The notes: a model not told the origin generated them from the sequence alone. DNA of 7,840 nucleotides from Planctomycetota bacterium (GCA_022567055.1 JADFHU010000239.1:1-7840); one strand, 5' to 3'. Counted from the stretch's first letter, positions 1 to 5,555 are shown. Numbers and translations: made by a program.

Positions 1-651
1 CTTCTTCTTCTTCGCCAACTCCTCGGCCTTCTTCTTGGCCGCTTCGGCCTCCTTGTCTGTGGCGTCGGCGTTCTTCTTCGCCAACTCCTCGGCCTTCTTC
101 TTGGCCGCTTCGGCCTCCTTGTTTGCGGCGTCGGCTTTCTTCTTCGCCAGCTCCTCGACCTTCTTCTTGGCCGCTTCGGCCTCCTTGTTTGCGGCGTCGA
201 CTTTCTTCTTCGCCTCCTCGGCCTTCTTGGCCTCTTCCTCTGCGCTCTTCTTCGCCGCTTCGGCGGCCTTGCGGGCCTCGTCCGCCTTCTTCTTGGCTTC
301 GGCGACCTTCTTCTCGATGTCCGCGGCCGCCTTCTGTGCGTCGGCTGCCTGTTTGGCCGCGTCGTCGCGCTTCTTCGCCGCCTCGTCCGCCGTCTTGGCG
401 GCTGCGTCGGCTTGCTTCTTCGCTTCTTCGATTGATTGCAAGTTACTAATGTCAAAGGAAGAATTTTCATGCGCAAAAGACCATATATTTTCTGGATCTG
501 TGTGCTTTTGTCGTTTGCTGCGTAAATCAGCAAAGATTGGTTTTTTATAGAGGATTTTGCATAGTTTTGCAATAGCAAATACCTCGGCTATCGGTCTGTC
601 GTTAATGAGCATAGAGTTTATCGCTATTGCATGTTCTAAGGGCACGGCCAT
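1..651 (-). CDS. Lys/Ala/Glu-rich repetitive helical (coiled-coil) protein, C-terminus beyond window
   Basis: The minus-strand frame is open from an in-frame stop at 697-699 to the left edge of the window. I chose the ATG at 649-651; a second ATG at 610-612 is possible, and neither has a clear Shine-Dalgarno. In view are 217 residues. Residues 1-75 are ordinary mixed sequence (MAVPLEHAIAINSMLINDRP...) with no signal peptide or membrane segment. From about residue 76 (SIEEAKKQADAAAK) to the edge it is almost only A, K, E and D with sporadic L, V and N. That predicts one long charged alpha helix. A 22-residue unit (KADAANKEAEA AKKKAEELAKK) occurs three times; 22 is two hendecads, compatible with a coiled coil or with LEA-like 11-mer helices. 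TolA domain II has similar composition. No catalytic motif is visible, so a structural, spacer or stress role is only inference. The first 75 codons are AT-rich and the rest strongly GC-rich, suggesting a fusion or a recently expanded repeat domain. Confidence 0.75.
   Translation of the reverse strand, partial: MAVPLEHAIAINSMLINDRPIAEVFAIAKLCKILYKKPIFADLRSKRQKHTDPENIWSFAHENSSFDISNLQSIEEAKKQADAAAKTADEAAKKRDDAAKQAADAQKAAADIEKKVAEAKKKADEARKAAEAAKKSAEEEAKKAEEAKKKVDAANKEAEAAKKKVEELAKKKADAANKEAEAAKKKAEELAKKNADATDKEAEAAKKKAEELAKKKK
7..204 (-). repeat. Three 66-bp in-frame tandem repeats
   Basis: Units lie at 7-72, 73-138 and 139-204. Neighbouring units differ at only 3 of 66 positions. Each encodes 22 residues of the helical domain, and homology stops abruptly after 204, where the sequence turns to a shorter AKKAEEAKKK-type pattern. 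The near-identity, including synonymous positions, indicates recent expansion by slippage or unequal crossover and predicts length variation among strains. Confidence 0.9.
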
Positions 652-901
652 CTTAGGTGGGATAGAAAGAAAATATATTAAGCTTATCCAAATATTTTAT
701 CCTATAAAAATAATACGGGGTAATTTAATAAAAAAATAGGATAATAAATGGTTTTTTAGCTACTTTGCTTGAATCTTATCATTTCATATGTTGTTAGCTT
801 CTCACTTAGTTTTCTTCCCATAACTCAACTCTTCATTTGTTCTGTTGTTGAAAAGAACAAAAACAAGAAGATTTATAAATCAGGAAGCGTCTAATAGTAG
901 T
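652..901. other. AT-rich divergent intergenic spacer
   Basis: This spacer separates the minus-strand helical-protein gene from the plus-strand small gene at 902. It is strongly AT-rich, with A and T runs at 715-745. Divergent promoters are expected here, but I cannot assign convincing -35/-10 pairs. Near the right end is an inverted repeat, TTTGTTCT (836-843) and AGAACAAA (854-861), separated by 10 nt. The GTTCTG inside it (839-844) matches the core of the attC-like element at 1493-1498. Confidence 0.5.
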
Positions 902-1150
902 ATGGAAACAATCACTATCCCAAAGGAAGAGTACGAAGAGCTAAAGAAGACGAATCCATCTTACACGGACACTTTTGAACTTCAGACACTCGGGCCTCCC
1001 AATGAGCATGAGGATGTCATCGCAAAAGTTAAACGTCTTTCCGACGGGAGGGTGTTTGAGATCGGATTGTCTTGGCTGTGCTGTGACGACGAGAAGAGTG
1101 ATGCCTACAGCCTGCTGGATGACTATGGTGTCTGGCACACGAATTCCTGA
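902..1150 (+). CDS. Small acidic hypothetical protein (possible cassette gene)
   Basis: An 82-residue soluble protein that I do not recognise. It begins METITIPKEEYEELKK, a hydrophilic helical start often seen in small prokaryotic proteins. The middle (VIAKVKRLSDGRVFEIGLSWLCC, about residues 39-61) looks like two or three beta strands, and the tail is DDEKSDAYSLLDDYGVWHTNS. C60-C61 are adjacent. There is no signal peptide or membrane helix. I preferred the ATG at 902 to an upstream TTG at 845 because the extension (LKRTKTRRFINQEASNSS) lies in AT-rich spacer sequence and looks non-coding. An AGGA at 882-885 is rather far to act as ribosome binding site. The stop is followed after one base by an attC-like element, the layout of a one-gene integron cassette. 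Its acidic composition and AT-richer codons differ from the core genes. Function unknown. Confidence 0.6.
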   Translation: METITIPKEEYEELKKTNPSYTDTFELQTLGPPNEHEDVIAKVKRLSDGRVFEIGLSWLCCDDEKSDAYSLLDDYGVWHTNS

Positions 1151-1151
1151 T

Positions 1152-1213
1152 ACCGAACAAGCGGCTTCAGTTCGACCCCGCTGCGCTCGGCTGCCGATCC
1201 GCGGGCGTTCTCA
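1152..1213 (+). other. Degenerate attC-like recombination site
   Basis: A 62-bp element begins one base after the stop of the small gene. Outer arms are ACCGAAC (1152-1158) and GTTCTCA (1207-1213), with GAAC/GTTC complementary. The left arm continues AAGCGGCTTCAGTTCGACC, reminiscent of attC left arms. Right-arm pairing is only partial: GCGG with CCGC, CAG with CTG and a short TCGA/TCGG stretch, interrupted by an internal loop. The cores deviate from GTTRRRY/RYYYAAC. I regard it as a decayed or divergent attC; chance is possible. Confidence 0.35.
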
Positions 1214-1427
1214 ACCCAGCAAAGTCGCATAATTAAAGATAATACGAGTCCATTGTGTTGAATTTTGCCGCCGGCGGCAAAATTAGTTGGATCGTGTAAA
1301 GAAGAAATTGAAGGTTGGCTTTTTTGCAAGGTTGCATCAGGGTGTTGTCTGAAATTCTGAAGTGACCTTTGCCGCCAAGCGTCATAGAATAGCATTCGAA
1401 TCGTGTGACTCAATTAATGAAATGGAT
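1214..1427. other. ORF-less stretch between the two attC-like sites
   Basis: About 210 bp with no plausible gene on either strand. A minus-strand reading frame crossing it continues through the attC-like element and into the neighbouring gene and is judged spurious. If both flanking sites are real attC sites, this is a cassette of about 286 bp without a coding sequence. Its most distinct contents are the palindrome at 1261-1284 and an additional half-site TTTGCCGCC at 1368-1376. Confidence 0.5.
1261..1284. repeat. Perfect 24-bp palindrome
   Basis: The half AATTTTGCCGCC is followed immediately by its exact reverse complement GGCGGCAAAATT, with no spacer. Such a dyad could be an operator for a dimeric regulator or the base of a small hairpin. 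It lacks a U-run after the GC stem on either strand, so it is not a typical intrinsic terminator. A third copy of the TTTGCCGCC half-site occurs at 1368-1376. Confidence 0.85.
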
Positions 1428-1499
1428 AAAGAACCAACCGCTCCAGAGGCACCCTCAAATCGCTCCGCTCTTTTCGGTGCCCTGAGCTTCGCGTTCTGA
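1428..1499 (+). other. attC-like integron recombination site, well-formed
   Basis: A 72-bp element with the attC layout. R'' is AAAGAAC (1428-1434) and R' is GTTCTGA (1493-1499); AGAAC/GTTCT pair. Unpaired 5-nt spacers CAACC (1435-1439) and TTCGC (1488-1492) follow on each side. L'' is GCTCCAGAGGCACC (1440-1453) and L' is GGTGCCCTGAGC (1476-1487). These pair completely if one C (1443 or 1444) and A1447 of L'' are extra-helical; on the bottom strand these would be G and T, as is characteristic of attC. The terminal loop is 1454-1475. The invariant AAC and GTT triplets are present, but the fourth core base is C rather than purine. The next gene starts 24 bp downstream. Confidence 0.55.
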
Positions 1500-1511
1500 C
1501 CTAAACCCTCA

Positions 1512-1516
1512 AAAGG
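1512..1516 (+). promoter_or_regulatory. Ribosome binding site for the gene at 1523
   Basis: AAAGG lies 6 nt before the ATG at 1523 and supports that start. The 24-bp leader between the attC-like core and the ATG leaves little room for a promoter, so expression would depend on upstream read-through. Confidence 0.55.
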
Positions 1517-1522
1517 TAGTAA

Positions 1523-1783
1523 ATGTTAACAGGTATCTTTAGAGAACTACTGAAGGAGCTGATCTCTCGTACTTTAAGTTCGCCTAGTGGTATTGATACT
1601 CTTAGATTTCGTGCTGCCCATGAAGACTCTTTGGACTATTTGGATAAATTAGAGCAAAGTCCTTATATAGAAAAGGCTGATGGTAAATACAGATTGACAT
1701 TATTAGCTTTGTCGGAATTTGATAATGAAGATGCAAGAGTTGAAGGGATTCTTTCTCGATGTGGCCATTTATACCCGTCCTGA
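1523..1783 (+). CDS. Small putative winged-helix protein, 3' end altered by IS insertion
   Basis: The frame encodes 86 residues and starts at an ATG with a correctly spaced AAAGG. Residues 36-62 (SLDYLDKLEQSPYIEKADGKYRLTLL) resemble the recognition helix plus wing of a winged-helix domain, where a 'leu-rich helix - I/VEK.DGKYRLT' pattern is common; this assignment is tentative. The last native codon is Y84, which spans the left TA of the IS630 element; P85, S86 and the stop are encoded by the IS terminal repeat. Joining 1773 to 2896, that is removing the element and one TA, restores a frame that continues TSSYRSKCSV to a TGA at 2927-2929, giving 94 residues. The insertion therefore replaced ten C-terminal residues by two, and the protein could still fold. 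AT-rich codons differ from the core genes. It could also be a fragment of a longer regulator. Confidence 0.55.
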   Translation: MLTGIFRELLKELISRTLSSPSGIDTLRFRAAHEDSLDYLDKLEQSPYIEKADGKYRLTLLALSEFDNEDARVEGILSRCGHLYPS

Positions 1784-1795
1784 ATGATTTGTCGG
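1774..1795 (+). repeat. IS630 left terminal inverted repeat
   Basis: It starts CCCGTCCTGAATGA next to TA. Compared with the reverse complement of the right end, CCCATCCAGAATGA, 12 of the first 14 bases match. Five mismatches follow and then CGG matches again, giving 15 of 22 overall. Confidence 0.8.
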
Positions 1796-1840
1796 CCAAT
1801 CAGTCATGTTTTTATGGGACAGTAGCCGATATATAAATTG

Positions 1841-2869
1841 ATGAAAGGATTCACGTTAACACGCAAAGAGATCGCAAGTCTTAGGGCAGCCCACCGAGGC
1901 TGCAAGGATAAGCGGCTTGCGGATCGCATAAAGGCAGTCGTCTTGCTGGGAACCGGTTGGACGGTTGCTGCGACTGCCGAAGCGTTGTTGCTGGATCAAG
2001 ATACCGTAAGGGCTTATGCTCAGAAATACCAGCAAGGCGGCATTGAGACTCTTTTGACGATGTGCCATAAAGGCAGCGTTCCCAAACTTGATTCCAAGCA
2101 ATGGGAGTCGCTCGACAAGCATCTTCAGGAGAACATATATACTCGCGTCCAAGATATTGTCGCTTATGTTGAGGAAACCTATGGTATTTCTTACACCGTC
2201 CAGGGTATGACCGATCTCCTAAAGCGTCTCGGTTATGTATATAAAAAGCCCAAGAAATTACCTGGTAAGCACCCTGATGTCGAGACACAGCTAGAGTTTA
2301 TTGAGCAGTACGAGAAGCTCAAACAGACAAAAGGCAAGGATGATCAGATTTATTTCATGGATGGTGTTCATCCTCAACACAACTCGGTTGCCGCCCACGG
2401 ATGGATCAAACGCGGAACGACAAAAACGCTTGCAAGCAATACGGGTCGCGAGCGCGTCAACATTAATGGCGCCATCAATATCGATCAACTTAATATCGTC
2501 ACGGATTTCGGTGAAAGCGTCAATGCTCAGTCGACAATTACGTTATTGAAGAAACTGATACGTAAACATCGCAAGGCCAAAACAATATACGTCATCTGTG
2601 ACAATGCCCGGTATTACCGTTCTCGATTAGTCCGAGAGTTTATTACGGGGACGAAAATTGTGCTCGTTTTTCTTCCTCCTTATTGTCCCAACCTCAATCT
2701 CATTGAGCGGCTGTGGAAATACTTCCGCAAAAAAGTTCTGCACAACAAGTATCGCGAGAAGTTTTCAGATTTTAGATCAGCATGTCACAACTTCTTTGAT
2801 TCCATCAAAGAGAACAGCAAGGATCTACACACGCTGCTAACTGAAAACTTCCAGATCATTAAAGATTAG
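1841..2869 (+). CDS. IS630-family transposase (DD34E)
   Basis: A 342-residue DDE transposase that cuts and rejoins the element at TA dinucleotides. The N-terminal third (about residues 6-135) carries two helix-turn-helix regions for binding terminal repeats: ADRIKAVVLLGTGWTVAATAEALLLDQDTVRAYAQKY and the VAYVEETYGISYTVQGMTDLLKRLGYVYKKPKK segment. The catalytic RNase-H-like domain shows D174 (YFMDGVHPQHN), D254 (YVICDNARYYRS) and E289 (LPPYCPNLNLIERLWKYFRKKV); 34 residues lie between the second D and the E, as usual in IS630/Tc1. The length is normal for single-ORF members and no frameshift is needed. I chose ATG 1841 over a TTG at 1838; there is no clear Shine-Dalgarno, so expression may be low. 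It occupies nearly the whole element. Confidence 0.93.
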   Translation: MKGFTLTRKEIASLRAAHRGCKDKRLADRIKAVVLLGTGWTVAATAEALLLDQDTVRAYAQKYQQGGIETLLTMCHKGSVPKLDSKQWESLDKHLQENIYTRVQDIVAYVEETYGISYTVQGMTDLLKRLGYVYKKPKKLPGKHPDVETQLEFIEQYEKLKQTKGKDDQIYFMDGVHPQHNSVAAHGWIKRGTTKTLASNTGRERVNINGAINIDQLNIVTDFGESVNAQSTITLLKKLIRKHRKAKTIYVICDNARYYRSRLVREFITGTKIVLVFLPPYCPNLNLIERLWKYFRKKVLHNKYREKFSDFRSACHNFFDSIKENSKDLHTLLTENFQIIKD

Positions 2870-2871
2870 CA

Positions 2872-2893
2872 CCGTTTTTTCATTCTGGATGGG
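2872..2893 (-). repeat. IS630 right terminal inverted repeat
   Basis: It reads CCGTTTTTTCATTCTGGATGGG on the plus strand, and its reverse complement pairs with the left end as described there. It begins 2 bp after the transposase stop and is followed by TA. The T-run at 2875-2880 lies within it. Confidence 0.8.
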
Positions 2894-2940
2894 TATACTT
2901 CGTCATACAGGTCGAAGTGCTCCGTCTGAAATCCGACCTA

Positions 2941-2947
2941 AAGGGAG
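2941..2947 (+). promoter_or_regulatory. Shine-Dalgarno deciding the start at 2953
   Basis: AAGGGAG lies 5 nt before a GTG at 2953, the only strong ribosome binding site in this region. It favours that GTG over an in-frame GTG at 2917 and over tandem ATGs at 3094 and 3097. Confidence 0.5.
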
Positions 2948-2952
2948 CAACC

Positions 2953-3453
2953 GTGACGGCTTCTCCGGAACCGTCCCCAGGGCGCAGGCGGGTCGCCGAG
3001 GCGCAGACGATCTTGTCAACCGCCTATTTCTGTCGTGTGCCCAAAGACGGGTCATTGCTTAGGGACTTCATTTCGCAGGAAAACGAATCATTGATGATGT
3101 TCAGCGACGAGCAACTGAAGAGATTGCTAAAGAAGATTGAAGATGACCCCTCGGCGGAACTCGTCACTTCTATAGTAAGACGCTGCAAAGAAAATGAGCT
3201 TGAAACAATGACATGTGATGCGATCCCGAACGTAGACGTCACACTGGAATTGACACATCACATTCCACCGTCCGGTAAGGCAATAGACTCGGAAGTGGCT
3301 TTAAAGTACACCGGAACAGACTCGAATCAAAAGAGATTCTCTTCAGAGACCGTGACGAAAGTCTACTGCCGAGAGAATCAGGCTTTTGCAATTCGTACCA
3401 CCACAGATAACCCCGAGCAGGATTTATGGGTCATTCTGCATTCGAAACTGTAA
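2953..3453 (+). CDS. Hypothetical protein
   Basis: A 166-residue soluble protein that I do not recognise. Residues 1-18 (TASPEPSPGRRRVAEAQ) are low-complexity and Pro/Arg-rich. A helical part follows (about 32-80), including FSDEQLKRLLKKIEDDPSAELVTSIVRRCKENEL. The C-terminal half (about 85-166) alternates short hydrophobic strands and polar turns (VDVTLELTHHIPPS, SEVALKYTGT, VTKVYCRENQAFAIRTT, LWVILHSKL), suggesting a beta-rich domain. No signal peptide or membrane segment is seen. The GTG start is chosen for its AAGGGAG. If the Pro/Arg segment is not translated, an ATG at 3094 with an AGGA 13 nt upstream would give 119 residues beginning MMFSDEQLKRLL. Before the IS insertion it lay 23 bp after the small gene starting at 1523, so the two may have formed an operon. 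It converges on cmk. Confidence 0.55.
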   Translation: MTASPEPSPGRRRVAEAQTILSTAYFCRVPKDGSLLRDFISQENESLMMFSDEQLKRLLKKIEDDPSAELVTSIVRRCKENELETMTCDAIPNVDVTLELTHHIPPSGKAIDSEVALKYTGTDSNQKRFSSETVTKVYCRENQAFAIRTTTDNPEQDLWVILHSKL

Positions 3454-3463
3454 GAGGACCACA

Positions 3464-3513
3464 GGCTAATCAGTCGGAAGTCTCCCCCAACTGGTCACGT
3501 GACAGCATTAGCC
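3464..3513. repeat. Inverted repeat across the convergent gene ends
   Basis: GGCTAAT (3464-3470) is complementary to ATTAGCC (3507-3513), enclosing 36 nt between two convergent genes; the right arm contains the cmk stop codon. Inside is a perfect 10-bp palindrome, GTCACGTGAC (3494-3503). No T-run follows on either strand in the expected position, so a bidirectional terminator is possible but not demonstrated. Confidence 0.4.
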
Positions 3514-4182
3514 GATCTTTTTTTCGACGATCTTCAGAATGGCCTGAACCACTTCATCCAGTGTCAGGTTGGTGGAGTCAAGATGAACGGCGTCGTCGGC
3601 CGGCTGGAGGGGGCCGACGGTGCGTTGCCGGTCGCTGAGGTCCCGTGCCTCGACGGCCTTCAGCAGCGTGTCGAGATCTTGCTGAATGCCGGCGGCCTTG
3701 AGTTCGATCTGTCGGCGTTTGGCCCGTTCCTCCGGGTCGGCCGTCAAGAAGATCTTGACCTGGGCATCGGGAAAGGCCACGGTGCCCTGGTCGCGTCCCT
3801 CCGTGACGACTCGCTGGTATTTCAGGGCCAGGGCCCGTTGTTGGCGGACCATGAGGATGCGAATACCGGGGGCCTCCGCCACGTAGCGAATGTTGGCGGT
3901 GACCTCGGGGTTGCGTAGTTGCTCGGTGACATCCTGTCGGTTGATGAGGACCACCAGCCGTTGACCCGCCGGTGTAAAGTTAAACTGGTTTGCTTCGACC
4001 AGCCGAATCAGGGCCTGTTCGTCGGAGAGATCCGTCTGCGTGTTCATGGCCAGCAAGGTGACGGCCCGATACATGGCACCGGTATCGAGGAAGGTGCTAT
4101 TGAGTGCCTGGGCCACGCGTTGGGCAACGGTGCTCTTGCCGCTGGCGGCGGGTCCGTCGATGGTAATGATGAGGGGTGACAT
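3508..4182 (-). CDS. cmk: Cytidylate kinase
   Basis: Cmk phosphorylates CMP and dCMP to the diphosphates with ATP, in the cytosol, for nucleotide recycling. The protein has 224 residues, normal for the bacterial enzyme. The N-terminal beta strand and P-loop are ITIDGPAASGKST (about 6-18), followed by FLDTGAMYRA (31-40). The CMP-binding insert has NRQDVTEQLRNPEVTANI (81-98) with the conserved R108 and QQR (114-116). GRDQGTVAFPDA (129-140) and the lid/C-terminal motif RDLSDRQRTVGPLQPADDA (180-198) are typical of the family. I chose the ATG at 4182; an in-frame TTG at 4191 would add MSP and overlap the upstream stop. Only 5 nt separate this ATG from the phosphatase stop and no strong Shine-Dalgarno is visible, so translation is probably coupled to the upstream gene. 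GC-rich like its neighbours; no missing key residues noticed. Confidence 0.95.
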   Translation of the reverse strand: MSPLIITIDGPAASGKSTVAQRVAQALNSTFLDTGAMYRAVTLLAMNTQTDLSDEQALIRLVEANQFNFTPAGQRLVVLINRQDVTEQLRNPEVTANIRYVAEAPGIRILMVRQQRALALKYQRVVTEGRDQGTVAFPDAQVKIFLTADPEERAKRRQIELKAAGIQQDLDTLLKAVEARDLSDRQRTVGPLQPADDAVHLDSTNLTLDEVVQAILKIVEKKIG

Positions 4183-4187
4183 GGGAC

Positions 4188-5555
4188 TCAAGAGGATTCC
4201 ATTTCTTCATCTTCGGCGCAACAGTCATCATTCTCACCCTTAGGTCCCACCTTGACCACGACGATACTCGTGTCGTCAAGCTGCTCGGCCAGGCCGACGA
4301 AGCGGCGGCGATACTGCAGGATGTGCCTGGCGACGTAGTCCGCATCACAGTGGAGTGACTTGCGGGCCGCTTCGAGCATGAGTTTCTTGGTCCAGAGGTC
4401 ACCCTCGAAGTTGACGGCATCGATGAGCCCGTCGGTATAAAAAATGAGGCAATCTCCATCTTGCAGAGGTCGCGTCTCGATGTCATAGTCGGTGTTGGGG
4501 AGCACACCCAGCACCAGTCCGCCCTTGCTCAAATCGAAGGCCTGGTCCCCGCGTATCAGCAGCGTGGGCTCGTGTCCGCAGCTACAGTAGGTGATCGTTT
4601 TTTGGCGACAGTCGAGGATGGCATAGAACAGCGTGATGAATTCTCCCTCACGACACTCGCGGCAAGCCATGCGGTTGAACTCCTGCACGGCCCGCTGCAC
4701 GAAGGCTTCGTCGACGGAGAGGTGCGGCCTGTCTTGCCAAGCGGCCATGCCGGCGGCCATGGCCTGCTGAAAGGTGTCGGTGTAGGCACGGACTGCGCCC
4801 CGCAGCCAACTCATCATGACGGCCGCCGGTATTCCCTTGCCAATGACATCGGCAATGACGACGGCGATCCGATCCTCGCCCAAGGGGATAAAGTCGTAGA
4901 AGTCTCCCCCGACATCAAAACAGGGAATGTAGTTGGCGGCGATGTCCATACCCGGCAGCGAGGGTAGCGTGCTGGGGATCATCCTGCGCTGCAGGTGACC
5001 GGCCAGACGGAGCTGTTCTGTGATTTTGCTGGCCTTAATGGCCTCTCCATAGAGCTTGGCATTGGTAATCGCCACCGCGCACTGCGAAGCCACTGCCCGG
5101 GCTAAATTGATGTCATCGTCATCAAAGTCCTTAGGCCTGGGGCTGTAAAGACGGAGGACGCCGATCCCCTCCTTGCGAAAGGTCATGGCCACCGTGAGCT
5201 GACCCGCCAGTCCCTCTGCGGCGGCGGCCTCTCGGTACTTGACTCGTCTGTCGATCCGCATGTCGTTGATTGTCACGGCCTCACCCCTCAAGGCGGTCTC
5301 GATGACCGGATCATGCTTGGAGACCACGCCCTTGTTGCGGTAGGCCTCGCTGAGCCCGTAGGTGCTGCGCATGTGGAGGTCATTCGTCTCCTCACTGAGC
5401 AGACGAATGGAACAGGCCTTGACGCCCACGATGCGAACCGCCGTCTCGGCCAGTCGATCCAAGACCTCCTGTAGTGAGAGTTCGCCGGCCACGAGAGAGG
5501 TCAACTCCAGGAGCTGTTCACCCCGTTCGATCTGTATTTTAGATTTCCTCGCCAT
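4188..5555 (-). CDS. GAF-domain PP2C/SpoIIE-type serine phosphatase (RsbU-like)
   Basis: A 455-residue cytosolic phosphatase expected to dephosphorylate a phosphoserine or phosphothreonine protein, typically an STAS anti-anti-sigma factor. Residues about 15-170 form a GAF sensor domain (EVLDRLAETAVRIVGVKACSIRLLSE ... LTVAMTFRKEGIGVLRLYSPRPKDFDDDDINLARAVASQCAVAITNAKLY). A linker helix (171-192, with QRRMIPSTLPSLPG) leads into the SpoIIE domain (about 200-436). Metal-binding acidic residues are seen in DVGGDFYDF (D218), ADVIGKGIPAA (D236), YTDGLIDAVN (D375) and QLDDTSIVVV (D427/D428). CGHEPTLLIR and LVLGVLPNTDY are further family motifs. The start is ATG 5555 with a weak GGAAG upstream. Oddities: a Cys cluster (C298, C301, C316, C324, C326) inside the catalytic domain and an acidic tail ENDDCCAEDEEMESS. 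No STAS or anti-sigma kinase gene is next to it; cmk follows immediately. Confidence 0.92.
   Translation of the reverse strand: MARKSKIQIERGEQLLELTSLVAGELSLQEVLDRLAETAVRIVGVKACSIRLLSEETNDLHMRSTYGLSEAYRNKGVVSKHDPVIETALRGEAVTINDMRIDRRVKYREAAAAEGLAGQLTVAMTFRKEGIGVLRLYSPRPKDFDDDDINLARAVASQCAVAITNAKLYGEAIKASKITEQLRLAGHLQRRMIPSTLPSLPGMDIAANYIPCFDVGGDFYDFIPLGEDRIAVVIADVIGKGIPAAVMMSWLRGAVRAYTDTFQQAMAAGMAAWQDRPHLSVDEAFVQRAVQEFNRMACRECREGEFITLFYAILDCRQKTITYCSCGHEPTLLIRGDQAFDLSKGGLVLGVLPNTDYDIETRPLQDGDCLIFYTDGLIDAVNFEGDLWTKKLMLEAARKSLHCDADYVARHILQYRRRFVGLAEQLDDTSIVVVKVGPKGENDDCCAEDEEMESS

Larger units (their letters stand above)
1774..2893 (+). mobile_element. Complete IS630-family insertion sequence, 1120 bp
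   Basis: One transposase gene (1841-2869) sits between imperfect terminal inverted repeats, with TA at both outer borders (1772-1773 and 2894-2895). TA is the target duplicated by IS630/Tc1-type elements. The length of about 1.1 kb is normal for the family. The transposase is uninterrupted and keeps its DDE residues, so the copy may still be active. It sits in the 3' end of the small gene at 1523, in the same orientation. Confidence 0.9.

Noticed and set aside
7..204. Tandem repeats as a CRISPR array
   Set aside because: Units are contiguous, in frame and coding, with no unique spacers.
35..550. Plus-strand 171-residue Ala/Ser/Phe-rich reading frame
   Set aside because: It is the complement of the Lys/Ala/Glu repeat gene; its Phe and Ser runs are just AAG and GCC codons read in antisense.
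557..739. Small plus-strand frame in AT-rich DNA
   Set aside because: It overlaps the 5' end of the minus-strand helical gene and has no ribosome binding site or recognisable protein features.
1261..1284. Palindrome as intrinsic terminator
   Set aside because: The GC stem is followed by AAAATT, not a U-run, on both strands.
1123..1413. Minus-strand 96-residue frame
   Set aside because: It runs through the attC-like element and the end of the small gene, has odd composition, and has no ribosome binding site.
2910..2938. GGTCG...CGACC repeat as a third attC site after the restored small gene
   Set aside because: Only a 5-bp stem; no GTT/AAC cores, no spacers and no extra-helical bases in an attC arrangement.
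4461..4967. Plus-strand frame opposite the phosphatase
   Set aside because: Antisense shadow; the minus strand carries unmistakable SpoIIE motifs.
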